DNA from: Anomaloglossus baeobatrachus
Lineage: Eukaryota > Chordata > Amphibia > Anura > Aromobatidae
Assembly: GCF_048569485.1 (NCBI RefSeq)
Contig: NC_134357.1
Location: forward strand, 337,427,078 to 337,491,077
Direction: 5' to 3'
DNA: 64,000 nt
In this document: piece by piece, positions 53,960 to 63,999 of the stretch
Numbering within the stretch: position 1 is the first letter of the stretch
Layout: each line of letters begins with the position of its first letter
Notes under the pieces: generated by a model
Told to the model about the DNA's origin: nothing
Seen by the model: the letters and a program-made list of their open reading frames with translations, nothing else
Databases searched by the model: none
Program-made: the position numbers and the translations under genes

Positions 53960-55205
53960 CTCTGTGCAGTGAGTCTGTCCTATGGTGTGTAAAAGACACC
54001 TTTCCACATATTCAATCACAGTCCACCCTCTCCACCATGACGAAGACCAAAGTGCTGTTTAAGGACAACAGGGATACAATTGTAGACCTAGACAAGGCTG
54101 GGATGGGCTACAGGACAATGGGCAAGCAGCTTGGTGACAAGGCAACAACTGTTGGTGCAATTATTAGAAAATGGAAGAAACAGATGATGACTGTCAATCT
54201 GTCTCTTTCTGGGGCAAGATCTTGCCTCGCGGGTAAGGATAATTCTGAGAAAGGTCAGGAATGAACCCATAACTACATGGGAGGGCCTGATCAATGACCA
54301 GAAGAAACCTGGGACCACAGTCTCAAAGATTGCAGTTAGTAACACACTACACCATCATAGATTAAAATTCTGCAGGCCACGCAAGGTCCCCCTGCTCACA
54401 CCAGCACATGTCCAGGCCCATTTAAAGTTTGCCAATGACCATCTGGATGATCCAGAGGAGGTATCGGAGAAGTTCCTGTGGTCATATGACAACAAAATAG
54501 TTTTTGGTATCAACTCCACTTACCATGTTTTGAGAAATAAGGATGAGTACAGCCCTAAGAACACTGTCCATACCATGAAGCATGAGGGTGGAAACATCAT
54601 CATTTGGGTGTGTTTTCTGCAGAGGGGACAGGACAACTACTTTGTATTAAACTCCTTCTCTCAGTAACAGAATTGAAGATGAGTCGTGGTTGTGTCTTCC
54701 AGCATGATAATGACCTGAAACACACAGCTAGGGCAAATAAGGACTGACCTCGTACGAAGCATTTCAAGGTCCTGGAAGGGCCTAGCCAGTCTCCAGTCCT
54801 GAACCCAATAGAAAATCTTTGGTAGGAGCTGAAACTCAATGTTACCCAGCGACAGCCCCAAAACCTGAAAGATCTGGAGATCTGTATGGAGGAGTGGGCC
54901 AAAATCCCTGCTGCAGTGTGTGCAAATGTGGACAAGAGCTACAGGAAACGTCTGTAATTGCAAACAAAGATTTTTATACCAAATATTAAGTTCTGTTTTT
55001 TGTATTGTATCAAATACTTATTTCATCACAATAAAACAATAAAATGCAAAATAATTATTTAACAATCATACAATGTGATTACTGTTTTTTTTTATTCTGT
55101 CTGTCACAGTTGAAGTGACCCTACAATACAAATTACAGACCTGTCCATTCTTTGTAGGTAGGAAAATTTGCAATATCGGCAATGTATTAAATACTTATTT
55201 TCCAG
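53960..55205 (+). mobile_element. Decayed Tc1-type transposon
   Basis: The right end holds AAATACTTATTTTCCAGACTGCA, a Tc1 terminus in inverse orientation, preceded by the AT-rich stretch usual in these elements. The matching left end was not found, so the left side is probably lost. The transposase remnant lies on the plus strand. Confidence 0.75.
54039..54957 (+). pseudogene. Tc1 transposase remnant
   Basis: It opens [20 protein letters not shown] and continues with [18 protein letters not shown], the DNA-binding helix-turn-helix part. Later segments, in changing frames, give the KHTARANK-type and SQSPVLNPIENLW phrases (last residues of the DDE triad) near 54,700-54,830 and a tail [10 protein letters not shown]. 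Several stops and frame changes make it non-functional. Transposases of this type normally have about 340 residues. Confidence 0.78.
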
Positions 55206-55782
55206 ACTGCATATGGTTTTGGAGAGTTGATCTTACTGACAAATTCTCTTTAAAGAAAAGAAGAAATGTAATATTAGAATAAAAAAAAACATAAATACAC
55301 TCATCACTGCTGTCTTTTTAAAACATCTACATATTGAAAGAGGTTCTAATGCAGAGGTTTCAAACACACGGCCCCTCAGGCTGCTTCTTGTGGACCGAAG
55401 GCACGTGCCCCCCTCGATGATCGTGGCTGATGCAGGGGCTGCAGCCGTGAATGCACACTGCTTTATTTCAGATGAACATTTTACTGGCGCTAAGCAGAAT
55501 CAAGCTCTCTTTGCACTAGTCCAATGGCAGCAACTGGCCAATCAGAAGCAAGCAGCTTATGTGTATGATATCACCTGCTTACCTCTGATTGGCCAGCGGC
55601 TACCATTGGAATAGTGGAGAAAGAGCTTGACTCTATGCGTCACCAGAACATTCATCTGAATTTTATATGAAGTACTGACAGCAGCTGTGATCGTCAAGGG
55701 GGGCTCATGCCTGCAGGCCACAAGAAGAAGGGAAGAAAACGCCGAGGGAACAGAGTTCAGGTGAGAAGAATGTGTGAGATGA

Positions 55783-55820
<38 letters not shown>

Positions 55821-56286
55821 TTAATAGAATAAAGTTGCACTCTCAGGTCTTTGCAAAGCAGTGCGACTTTAATTTACAAAGTGAATGAATACATAGGCAA
55901 GAACAAGTTCAATTGGAAAAGTGATGTATATTGACGGTTCGCTGCTAGTGCTAGGAATTCATGTACATAATGGCGGAATGTATATCATTGTTTGTTCTCC
56001 TGAACAAATAAATGGGCACGGGGTCTTTAAGTTGTCAGAAGATAGGAAATAGCTGTAGCAGCTCATGTGTGGGGAGTAACCCACGTTAGTCCACTATGGT
56101 AAAGGGAAGGAGGTGATGCGACTCCTTATATTTGAATGTCCCAGGCGCTTCCGCACCTACTACGTGTCCGCATGACATTGCTAGTGTATGTGTGTGTATG
56201 TGTGTGTGTGTGTGTTTAATGGCACAATAGGGGACATTGCTACAAGAAGAGGATCAGTCATGTACATTACTACAAGAAGAGACCTG
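55206..56286. other. Intergenic DNA, hAT-like end near 55,355 and (GT)n
   Basis: CAGAGGTTTCAAACACACGGCCCCT at 55,353-55,377 resembles the outer end of a Charlie-type hAT; no partner end was found. (GT)n tracts lie at about 55,785-55,815 and 56,186-56,216. A short repeat on GGGACATTGCTACAAGAAGA at 56,231-56,286 resumes at about 60,840-60,980 on the other side of the LTR element. No gene. Confidence 0.4.
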
Positions 56287-57533
56287 TGTCGCGGGCGGGG
56301 AGGAGGGTGTCAGCACACCGCGCTCACCCCTTCTGCTCGGGTCCGGCAGTTGCTCCTGGTGGCTCGAGCTGTGGGCCGGATCCCGGGGTGTCTCGAGCGA
56401 CACTCCTCGCCCGTGAGTGAAAAGGGGGTGTTTGTTGGGGTTATAGTTCGTGACGCCACCCACGGTTGTGGTGATTGCACCACCGCTGCTTTGGATGGGG
56501 ATCCCGGGGATGGTGATGGGAGCAGCCAGGTGTTGTGTTGCCCCTCCGTGGGTAGGGGTTGGTGATCCCGGGGCCCAGTGGGGTGCAGGGGCGCAGGGGC
56601 AGCGCTGTGCCTTGCGGCACTGAGGTACTCACTCAGCCAGTAAACACGACACAGTTCTCGGTAAACAAACGGCTGGTTGGACGGGTCCCTCGGACGGTTC
56701 ACGGTGCTGCGGTTCCCTGCAGTTAGCGGTGACGGTCTCTTCCCTGCACCTTTGAAATGTCTTGTGGTATCGGTGGATTCCCTCCGGTTACCCGCTCCCC
56801 GGCTGCAATCTGGGCCGGAGGAGCTCTACACTTTGCCCGCAGGCGCCGGCCCTGGGAAACTGGTGCCTTGGCGGTGGCGGTGTTTCCCCGTTGTGGTTGG
56901 ACCTTTGCCGTCAATCAGGACTTGCTTGTTGGGAGATCTACGTCCCCTTCACTAACGGATTTAGCAATTTACAGCGACTCCAAGCCTTGCTGGGATCCGA
57001 AAGCCCCTGCTCTGGTACTGACTGCCCTTTGTATACTGCTCCAGGCCCTGGATACACACAGCCTCCGCGGCCCTTCCAGCAACCTCCAGACAGTCCCACT
57101 GCAGATCTTCACCGCTGTCTGCTGACCTTGCTGTTCTGGCCCTACACAAAGCTGGGCTCTCAGGCTTTCTTTCCTTCTGTCACTTTACTGGCTTCTCTCC
57201 TTTACACTTCTCTACTTTCACCACTTTCACTTCTCTGTTTACTCTAGCCCTCTGCTAGACTTCACTCTGTCTTCACTCTTGCCCTCCCTGGGCTAATCTT
57301 CTGCGCTCCTCTCCACTCTAGCCCTGCCTGGGCTAATCTCCTGGTTTACTTCCTGCCTCCAGAGTTGTGAGCTCCTAGGTGGGCGGAGCCAACCGCCTGG
57401 CCCACCCCCTGGTGTGCATCATCAACCTCTGGAGGAAGGCAACAAGGATTTCTGGTTAGCTGGTGTACCTGCAGGGAATGTGGGGTGCGTGTGTGTTGTT
57501 ATCTGTGTCCCCTGGCTTGCCCAGGGCGACACA
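56287..57533 (-). repeat. LTR (3' in element sense), 1247 bp
   Basis: From TGTCGCGGGC to GGGCGACACA on the plus strand. It is nearly identical to 59,589-60,835 and related to the solo LTR at 5,535-6,695 and the LTRs at 40,633 and 52,682. Frames within it are not genes. Confidence 0.92.
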
Positions 57534-57543
57534 TTCCCCCTTA
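57534..57543 (-). other. Polypurine tract
   Basis: On the minus strand AAGGGGGAA lies immediately before the 3' LTR start (TGTGTCGCCC), the place where plus-strand DNA synthesis begins in LTR elements. This fixes the orientation of the element. Confidence 0.75.
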
Positions 57544-58207
57544 GCAAAACGCAGACCGTCCTCGGGCTGCCCGTCCAACACCGGTTTTATTTTCCTTTTT
57601 GTTTTTCTGAAAAGGTAAAACGGTATAACATTATCAACGGTAAATAATATACATTTTTAATCAAAAACTCTTCCCAAAACGGGAGGCACATTTACTTAAA
57701 CGTTTCAACGGTATACGGTCACGGCTTCCGCTCTCTCCCACCCAAGCAACCTGGCCCTGATGCTGCCCCTAAAACCCAGGCAGCACCCCTTGACCCACAG
57801 TCCAGCACAAGTCACCCGAGCGGGATCTGTCCTTGCCCTCCAGAGGGTGGCCACCGGTTCCTTTGGTGGCTGGGCCCTAGCCTGCTCTGCTGAGGGCCCT
57901 CCCTCCAACCTGCCTCTCCGGAGGCGGCATTGCGGAAACGGTAACGGTACCCAACATATTTACATGCCACTAACGTTTGTGGTTGCCCTGCAGAGTTCAC
58001 GGGCTTGTCCATGGATAGTTCCCATGCATTTTAAACGGTCCCCACGGGGACAACGGTGCCGGCTCCGGCCGGTTCAATCAAGCAGACAATCAGGTGACAA
58101 ACTTCGGTAAATCAATTTTCATTTTTCAAAACTTTCAAACTTTTTCAAACATACAAATAACTCAGTGGTGGTCCCAACGGGGGACGGTGCAACGGGCATC
58201 CGCTGCC

Positions 58208-59287
58208 CTACTCCGGTCCTGCTGCTGCTTCATCCGAGGGAGGGGGTGCAGAGCTCACCTTGCTCTCCGGGCTGCCCTTCAGCTTTACGTCCAGGGCAAA
58301 CCACCCCCTCTCTCCGCAGTGCCGGGTGTAACGCACCATGTCCCCTGGTATAAGATTGCGGCCAGGATGCTCTTCGGGCAGGTGAGCATGTACATCCCGC
58401 CGAGCCACAAACACCTCGGCCTCCAGGCCCGGTTCGTATATGAACCCGTAGCCCCGGCGGATATCGAATCGCCTCACCTGCCCCTCGTAGAACGGGCCCC
58501 GGACACGGAAGGTCGCTTGCCGCAGGTTTTCCTTCTCCCTTATGGCTCGGGCCACCAGCTCGGCTTTCCTTCGCTCCCTCTCCGCGATCTCCAGGCCCAG
58601 CTTGGTCGGCTCCCTGTCCCAGTATGGCTCCGGCGCACGGGTTGAGCCCCGCGGGACATCCAGCACGTTACCCACTGTCAGAAAGGTGGGCAGCGTATCC
58701 CGCGGTGTCATGGCCTTGGGCGCCGCTTTGCAGCAACAACCCAGCGCCACCTCAGCCGAGGTGTGGGGGATGGGCACAGGGGCTTTCCGCAGCTGGGCCC
58801 TCGGCTCGGAGCGGGTCATCGGCTCCGGCTCGGGAAGCTGCTCGGGGACTGTCTCTGGCACTATCTTCGGGGCCTTCCATGGCAATGCCTCCGGTTGGCT
58901 TCGGGCTCCGGCTACAGGTCGGTCCGCTGGGGCGGACGGGCTGGGTATCGCTACCGGTTGCGGTGGTAGCGGGCCTAGTGGCGGGGTCACGGCCTCCGAG
59001 ACGGGTGGCGAGGGAGGCAACGGGGGGAGAGGGCTTGGACCGGGTCCCTCAGCCGCAGCGACCGGTCCCTCCGGGACATAGGGGCGTGGGTCACTCACCC
59101 TCCCTTCCTCCGCTTCCTCCTCGCGTCTCCGCACGGCTGCCAAAACGTCCGCCATGTCGGTCTCCCACTCCTCCAGGAGGAGCTGCATTTTGACCTGCAG
59201 CCTTAGATGGAGCTGCGCGGTCCGGATCTCCACCCACGCTGCGGTTCCCGGCGCGGGGGCCACGGTGTTTCGGGACGGCATCCACAT
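58208..59287 (-). CDS. Cold-shock-domain protein carried by an LTR element
   Basis: 359 open residues from the first ATG after the leader (MWMPSRNTVAPAPG). Residues about 17-62 form a charged helical stretch (VKMQLLLEEWETDMADVL, RRREEEAEEG). About 65-200 is Pro/Ala-rich and disordered in look. About 222-263 is a basic helix (ERERRKAELVARAIREKEN). About 269-338 is a cold-shock domain: GQVRRFDIRRGYGFIYEP, with the RNP1-like GYGFI, then EVFVARRDVHAH, matching the RNP2-like VFVH, and the closing VRYTRHCGERGWFALDVKLKG. Cold-shock domains bind single-stranded nucleic acid, as in Y-box and Lin28 proteins. No gag, protease or reverse transcriptase motif is seen. It may package or chaperone element RNA, a guess. 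The domain seems to have been captured from a host gene, and the open frame in a young copy suggests it is useful to the element. Confidence 0.82.
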   Translation of the reverse strand: MWMPSRNTVAPAPGTAAWVEIRTAQLHLRLQVKMQLLLEEWETDMADVLAAVRRREEEAEEGRVSDPRPYVPEGPVAAAEGPGPSPLPPLPPSPPVSEAVTPPLGPLPPQPVAIPSPSAPADRPVAGARSQPEALPWKAPKIVPETVPEQLPEPEPMTRSEPRAQLRKAPVPIPHTSAEVALGCCCKAAPKAMTPRDTLPTFLTVGNVLDVPRGSTRAPEPYWDREPTKLGLEIAERERRKAELVARAIREKENLRQATFRVRGPFYEGQVRRFDIRRGYGFIYEPGLEAEVFVARRDVHAHLPEEHPGRNLIPGDMVRYTRHCGERGWFALDVKLKGSPESKVSSAPPPSDEAAAGPE

Positions 59288-59344
59288 GGTATCTCCACTG
59301 TTTGCTTCCAGGAACGGTATTCTGGCAAGGTCCTGGCGTCCCTG

Positions 59345-59496
59345 CTTTTATAGCGGCGACTACATGCCGCCAGCCGCCATCGCGTCCCCCTTAGCTCTTT
59401 CCGGCCCCTCCTCTCTCGGGGCGGGGTTTTGGCCTTCGCGCCTCTACTGCTCGAGAAGACGCTCGAGCGGGAACTTTTCGCGCCAAAGATGGCGGC
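59345..59496 (-). promoter_or_regulatory. Promoter-like block: E2F-like, YY1-like and TATA motifs
   Basis: On the minus strand GCCGCCATCTTTGG (YY1-like, 59,485-59,496) runs directly into TTTGGCGCGAAAA (E2F-like, 59,475-59,487), and TATAAAAG follows at 59,345-59,352, about 60 bases before the ATG at 59,287. The block lies between the 5' LTR and the frame. It could drive an internal transcript independent of the LTR. Confidence 0.5.
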
Positions 59497-59564
59497 TTCT
59501 GAAATTTTTCTGCCGGATGCCTCCGGCGGTAACAAGGCGCACCTCTACCTGACGGCAGAGCGGT

Positions 59565-59585
59565 AAGATCCTGTTCGTGACGCCA
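59565..59585 (-). other. Primer-binding-site-like sequence
   Basis: Minus strand: TGGCGTCACGAACAGGATC starts three bases after the 5' LTR. It resembles the TGGCGCCCGAACAGGGAC sites used with a lysine tRNA primer in vertebrate LTR elements, with changes in the middle. The priming tRNA would need a match check. Confidence 0.6.
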
Positions 59586-59588
59586 AGT

Positions 59589-60835
59589 TGTCGCGGGCGG
59601 GGAGGAGGGTGTCAGCACACCGCGCTCACCCCTTCTGCTCGGGTCCGGCAGTTGCTCCTGGTGGCTCGAGCTGTGGGCCGGATCCCAGGGTGTCTCGAGC
59701 GACACTCCTCGCCCGTGAGTGAAAAGGGGGTGTTTGTTGGGGTTATAGTTCGTGACGCCACCCACGGTTGTGGTGATTGCACCACCGCTGCTTTGGATGG
59801 GGATCCCGGGGATGGTGATGGGAGCAGCCAGGTGTTGTGTTGCCCCTCCGTGGGTAGGGGTTGGTGATCCCGGGGCCCAGTGGGGTGCAGGGGCGCAGGG
59901 GCAGCGCTGTGCCTTGCGGCACTGAGGTACTCACTCAGCCAGTAAACACGACACAGTTCTCGGTAAACAAACGGCTGGTTGGACGGGTCCCTCGGACGGT
60001 TCACGGTGCTGCGGTTCCCTGCAGTTAGCGGTGACGGTCTCTTCCCTGCACCTTTGAAATGTCTTGTGGTATCGGTGGATTCCCTCCGGTTACCCGCTCC
60101 CCGGCTGCAATCTGGGCCGGAGGAGCTCTACACTTTGCCCGCAGGCGCCGGCCCTGGGAAACTGGTGCCTTGGCGGTGGCGGTGTTTCCCCGTTGTGGTT
60201 GGACCTTTGCCGTCAATCAGGACTTGCTTGTTGGGAGATCTACGTCCCCTTCACTAACGGATTTAGCAATTTACAGCGACTCCAAGCCTTGCTGGGATCC
60301 GAAAGCCCCTGCTCTGGTACTGACTGCCCTTTGTATACTGCTCCAGGCCCTGGATACACACAGCCTCCGCGGCCCTTCCAGCAACCTCCAGACAGTCCCA
60401 CTGCAGATCTTCACCGCTGTCTGCTGACCTTGCTGTTCTGGCCCTACACAAAGCTGGGCTCTCAGGCTTTCTTTCCTTCTGTCACTTTACTGGCTTCTCT
60501 CCTTTACACTTCTCTACTTTCACCACTTTCACTTCTCTGTTTACTCTAGCCCTCTGCTAGACTTCACTCTGTCTTCACTCTTGCCCTCCCTGGGCTAATC
60601 TTCTGAGCTCCTCTCCACTCTAGCCCTGCCTGGGCTAATCTCCTGGTTTACTTCCTGCCTCCAGAGTTGTGAGCTCCTAGGTGGGCGGAGCCAACCGCCT
60701 GGCCCACTCCCTGGTGTGCATCATCAACCTCTGGAGGAAGGCAACAAGGATTTCTGGTTAGCTGGTGTACCTGCAGGGAATGTGGGGTGCGTGTGTGTTG
60801 TTATCTGTGTCCCCTGGCTTGCCCAGGGCGACACA
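59589..60835 (-). repeat. LTR (5' in element sense), 1247 bp
   Basis: Partner of 56,287-57,533, with about three base differences over the whole length and no length change. In element sense it should hold the promoter and start of the genomic transcript; a clear TATA box was not identified within it. Confidence 0.92.
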
Positions 60836-61050
60836 CCTGCATGGGCACATTAGTAAAAGGGCACAAGGATGGGTAAATTAGTATTGGATGGGGATGAGGA
60901 TGGGCACATTACTACAGGATGGTGACCAGGATCGGAACATTACCTCAAGAAGACGAACAGGATGGGGGACATTACTAAAAAATGTTGGCCAAAATAAAAT
61001 GTAAACAAAAAATAAATAAATAAAGCATTACTTTTTTTATCATCAAGAAG

Positions 61051-61053
<3 letters not shown>
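60836..61053. repeat. GGGCACATTA-type short repeats
   Basis: Loose repeats of GGATGGGCACATTACTA-like words; the same theme flanks the LTR element on the other side (56,226-56,286), so the element inserted into this repeat. Confidence 0.55.
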
Positions 61054-61107
<54 letters not shown>

Positions 61108-61110
61108 TAG
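61054..61110. repeat. (TA)n microsatellite
   Basis: About 27 TA units. It is followed at 61,107 by CTAGCTGTAGGACCCAGGCG, the start of a dispersed repeat that commonly begins inside TA microsatellites. Confidence 0.95.
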
Positions 61111-61139
61111 CTGTAGGACCCAGGCGCTGCCCAGGATAG

Positions 61140-61740
61140 TAGCTGTCTCTCTGTCTCTCTCCCAGTTGCTGTCTGTCTCTTTCCTTGTCTGTCTGTGTCT
61201 ATGTCTCTGTTTGTCTGTTTCTATCTCTCTGTCTGTATTTGTATCAGTCTATCTGTCTCCATCTCTATGTCTGTCTCTCTCTATCTCTCTGCCTGTCTCT
61301 ATGTGTGTGTCTGTCTGTATCTCTCTTTCCCCGTCTGTCTCTTTCTGTCTCTTTTCCTGTCTGTCTCTTTCCCTGTCTGTCTCTTTCCCAGTCTGTCTCC
61401 TTCCCCGTCTGTCTCTTTCCCCATCTGTCTCTTTGCCCGTCTGTCTCTTTGCGCGTCTGTCTCTTTGCCCGTCTGTCTCTTTGCCCGTCTGTCTCTTTCC
61501 AGGGCTGTCTCTTTCCAGGGCTGTCTCTTTCGAGGGATGTCTCTTTGCCCGGCTGTCTCTTTGCCTGGCTGTCTCTTTGCCCGGCTGTCTCTTTGCCTGG
61601 CTGTCTCTTTCCAGGTCTGTCTCTTTACAGGTCTGTCTCTTTGCCCATCTGTCTCTGTCTCTATCTCTCTGTCTCTTTCCCTGTCTGTCTCTGTCTGTGT
61701 CTCTGTTTGTCTGTCTTTTTCTGTCTCTCACTCACACATA
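61140..61740. repeat. CTGTCTCT-rich minisatellite
   Basis: About 600 bases of CTGTCTCT units, resolving in the middle to a 20-22-bp unit CTGTCTCTTTGCCCG / CTTTCCAGGG. Frames in several phases (Ser/Leu/Cys-rich forward, Arg/Asp/Lys-rich in reverse) are artefacts of a stop-free repeat. Confidence 0.92.
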
Positions 61741-62061
61741 AGCTTCTTATACTAACAGTTTATTTTGCTCCTATAGCAACCACTGACAGTTGCTATTAAT
61801 AGCCCGTATCTCCCAGCTCCATTCAGATTAATGGAGGCAGGATTTTGGAGACTAACTGTAAAGCGCGGGGTTACATTTTCCCATCCAAACATAGTCTATG
61901 ACATTCCCTGAGTCACATGAGGCGTCTGTGAAAAATGTTGTGATTGTAAATGCGACGGTGCAGAGTCCTTTAGTGGACATACAGACACACATACACTCAG
62001 CTTTATATATATATATATATATATATATACCAGAAGGTGGCCCGATTCTACGCATCGGGTA
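61741..62061. repeat. Dispersed repeat with GCATCGGGTATTCTAGAA end
   Basis: It holds a second TA microsatellite (about 62,003-62,029), then CCAGAAGGTGGCCCGATTCT and GCATCGGGTATTCTAGAA. It pairs with the CTAGCTGTAGGACCC start at 61,107 as the likely other end of the same or a related repeat. The superfamily is not recognised. Confidence 0.45.
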
Positions 62062-62103
62062 TTCTAGAATTTACGTATTGTGTAGTTCATGTATGATTTT
62101 TGT

Positions 62104-62130
62104 TATATATATATATATATATATATAGAT
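62104..62130. repeat. (TA)n microsatellite
   Basis: Third TA array in this part of the window. It precedes a GT-rich stretch. Confidence 0.9.
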
Positions 62131-62149
62131 GTTGTTGTGTGTAGTTACC

Positions 62150-62470
62150 AAGTGTTTGTGTAGGGGCTGTACATGTTCTGGGTGTTGTCTGGGTGTGGCG
62201 GGGGGTGAGAGCGGTGTTGTTTGTGTGTTGCGTTGTTTGTGGAGCGCTGTGTGTCTGTAGCGTTGTGTGTGTGTTGCGCGGTTTGTGTGTGTGTGGTGTG
62301 TTTTGGGGGGAGGTATGTTTTGTGCAATGTGTGTGTTGTGCGGTATGTGCGTATATTTGTGTGTGCAGCGTTGTCTGTGTGTGGGTGTCTGTGTAGGGCA
62401 GTTGTTTGTGGTTCCCAGTGTGTGTGTGTGGTGTGTTGTGCAGTGCGCGCGCGTGTGTGTGTTGGGGGGA
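62150..62470. repeat. GT-rich low-complexity tract
   Basis: TGTGTG- and GTTGTG-rich on the plus strand, leading into the 33-bp array. Cys/Val-rich frames here are not genes. Confidence 0.8.
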
Positions 62471-62479
62471 GGTGTGCAC

Positions 62480-63280
62480 TTCCCATCATGCTCCATCCCC
62501 CATGCAACGCACTCACCATCGTGCTCCATCCCCTATGCTGCGCACCCCCCATCGTGCTCCATCTCCCATCCTGCGCACTCGTAAACGTGCTCCATCCGCC
62601 ATGCAGCGCACTCCCCATCGTGCTCCATCCTCCATGCTGCGCACTCCCCATCGTGCTCCATCCTCCATGCTGCGCACTCCCAAACGTGCTCCAGCCGCCA
62701 TGCTGCGCACTCCCAAACGTGCTCCATCCGCGATGCTGCGCACTCCCAAACGTGCTCCATCCGCCATACGCCGCACTCCCCATCGTGCTCCATCCGCCAT
62801 GCAGCGCACTCCCCATCGTGCTCCATCCCCCATGCTGCGCACTCCCAAACGTGCTCCATCCGCCATGCTGCGCACTCCCCATCGTGCTCCATCTCCCATG
62901 CTGCGCACTCTCAAACGTGCTCCATCCGCCATGCTGCACACTCCCAAACGTGCTCCATCCGCCATACTCCGCACTCCCTATCATGCTCCATCCCCCATGC
63001 AGCGCACTCCCCATCGTGCTCCATCTCCCATGCTGCGCACTCCCAAACGTGCTGCATCCGCCATGCTGCGCACTCCCAAACGTGGTCCATCCGCCATGCT
63101 GCGCACTCCCAAACGTGCTACATCCACCATACTCCGCACTCCCCATCGTGCTGCATCCCCCATGCTGAGCACTCCCAAACGTGCTCCATCCGCCATGCTG
63201 CGCACTCCCAAACGTGCTCCATCCCCTATGCTGTGCACCCCCCATCGTGCTCCATCTCCCATCCTGCGCACTCCCAGCAT
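62480..63280. repeat. 33-bp minisatellite, about 24 units
   Basis: Units of ATGCTGCGCACTCCCAAACG and TGCTCCATCCGCC, with CCCATCGTG and CAGCGCACTCC variants. Because 33 is a multiple of three and the unit lacks stops on either strand, long frames (more than 500 residues on both strands) run through it. They are periodic and not proteins. Confidence 0.95.
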
Positions 63281-63650
63281 CAGCCTCTCTGTCCCCAGCA
63301 TCAGCCTCTCCATCCCAGCCTTCCCCAGGATCAGCCTCTCTCATTCCAGCATCAGCCTCTCTGTCCCCAGCATCAGCCTCTCTGTCCCCAGCATCAGCCT
63401 CTCTGTCCCCAGCATCAGCCTCTCTGTCCCCAGCATCAGCCTCTCTGTCCCCAGCATCAGCCTCTCTCATCCCAGCATCAGCCTCTCTGTCCCCAGCATC
63501 AGCCTCTCTGTCCCCAGCATCAGCCTCTCTGTCCCCAGCATCAGCCTCTCTCATCCCAGCATCAGCCTCTCTCATCCCAGCATCAGCCTCTCTCATCCCA
63601 GCATCAGCCTCCCCATCCCAGCCTTCCCCAGGATCAGCCTCTCTCCTCCC
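63280..63650. repeat. 21-bp minisatellite, about 17 units
   Basis: Units of AGCATCAGCCTCTCTGTCCCC or the TCATCCC variant, adjoining the 33-bp array. They give open periodic frames on both strands. Confidence 0.93.
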
Positions 63651-63694
63651 AGCCTCCTCCAGCACGCCATGCTCCTCTGCCGACACTCACAGAT

Positions 63695-63999
63695 CCGATC
63701 GCATACACTCACACACACCGACACACACCCGATCGCATACACTCACACACACCGACACACACCCGATCGCATACACTCACACACACACACACACACACAC
63801 ATTGACTATATTGCACATACGCGCTCATACTCACAAGATCCGGAGATACCACATGCTTCTGGCCATGTGATCCTCCGGCAGGTCCTGGAAGGTCACAACA
63901 GCACAGTATCGAGGCCAAGAAGCAAGCGATATCGCCGGATGCTGTGAGTGTGTGGATGCGATGTGTGTGTGAGGTGTTTGTGAGAGTGAGTGTGATCTG
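63695..63999. repeat. CACACA-rich repeats at the window end
   Basis: Two 33-34-bp units (GATCGCATACACTCACACAC, then CGACACACACCC) lead into (CA)n near 63,775-63,800, unclassified sequence at about 63,805-63,940, then GT-rich text to the edge. Confidence 0.75.

Larger units (their letters stand above)
56287..60835 (-). mobile_element. Young non-autonomous LTR element carrying a cold-shock-domain frame
   Basis: Two 1247-bp LTRs (56,287-57,533 and 59,589-60,835), with TG...CA ends, enclose 2055 bases. The LTRs are equally long and differ at about three positions by eye, so the insertion is young. CCTG flanks both sides (56,283-56,286 and 60,836-60,839). Read on the minus strand, a primer-binding-like TGGCGTCACGAACAGG follows the 5' LTR, and a polypurine tract AAGGGGGAA abuts the 3' LTR. 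Instead of gag or pol there is one frame of 359 residues (58,208-59,287). It looks structurally whole but must borrow reverse transcriptase, integrase and probably capsid. The 4-bp duplication suggests the Ty3-like group, not proven. Confidence 0.88.

Noticed and set aside
56188-57247. Frames of 120-160 residues, repeated at 59,577-60,549
   Set aside because: They are shadows within the two LTR copies; identical in both and without domain.
56287-60835. Segmental duplication of a 1.2-kb host sequence around a host cold-shock gene
   Set aside because: TG...CA ends, CCTG duplication, primer-site-like sequence and polypurine tract in the right places fit an LTR element much better.
61166-61799. 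Cys/Leu/Ser-rich membrane-like frames in three phases
   Set aside because: Artefact of the CTGTCTCT minisatellite; hydrophobic look comes from pyrimidine-rich codons.
62406-63947. Very long open frames (513 residues) on both strands in the 62-64 kb region
   Set aside because: They run through 33-bp and 21-bp minisatellites with no stop in the unit; peptides are purely periodic and no start context, domain or splice sites support a gene.
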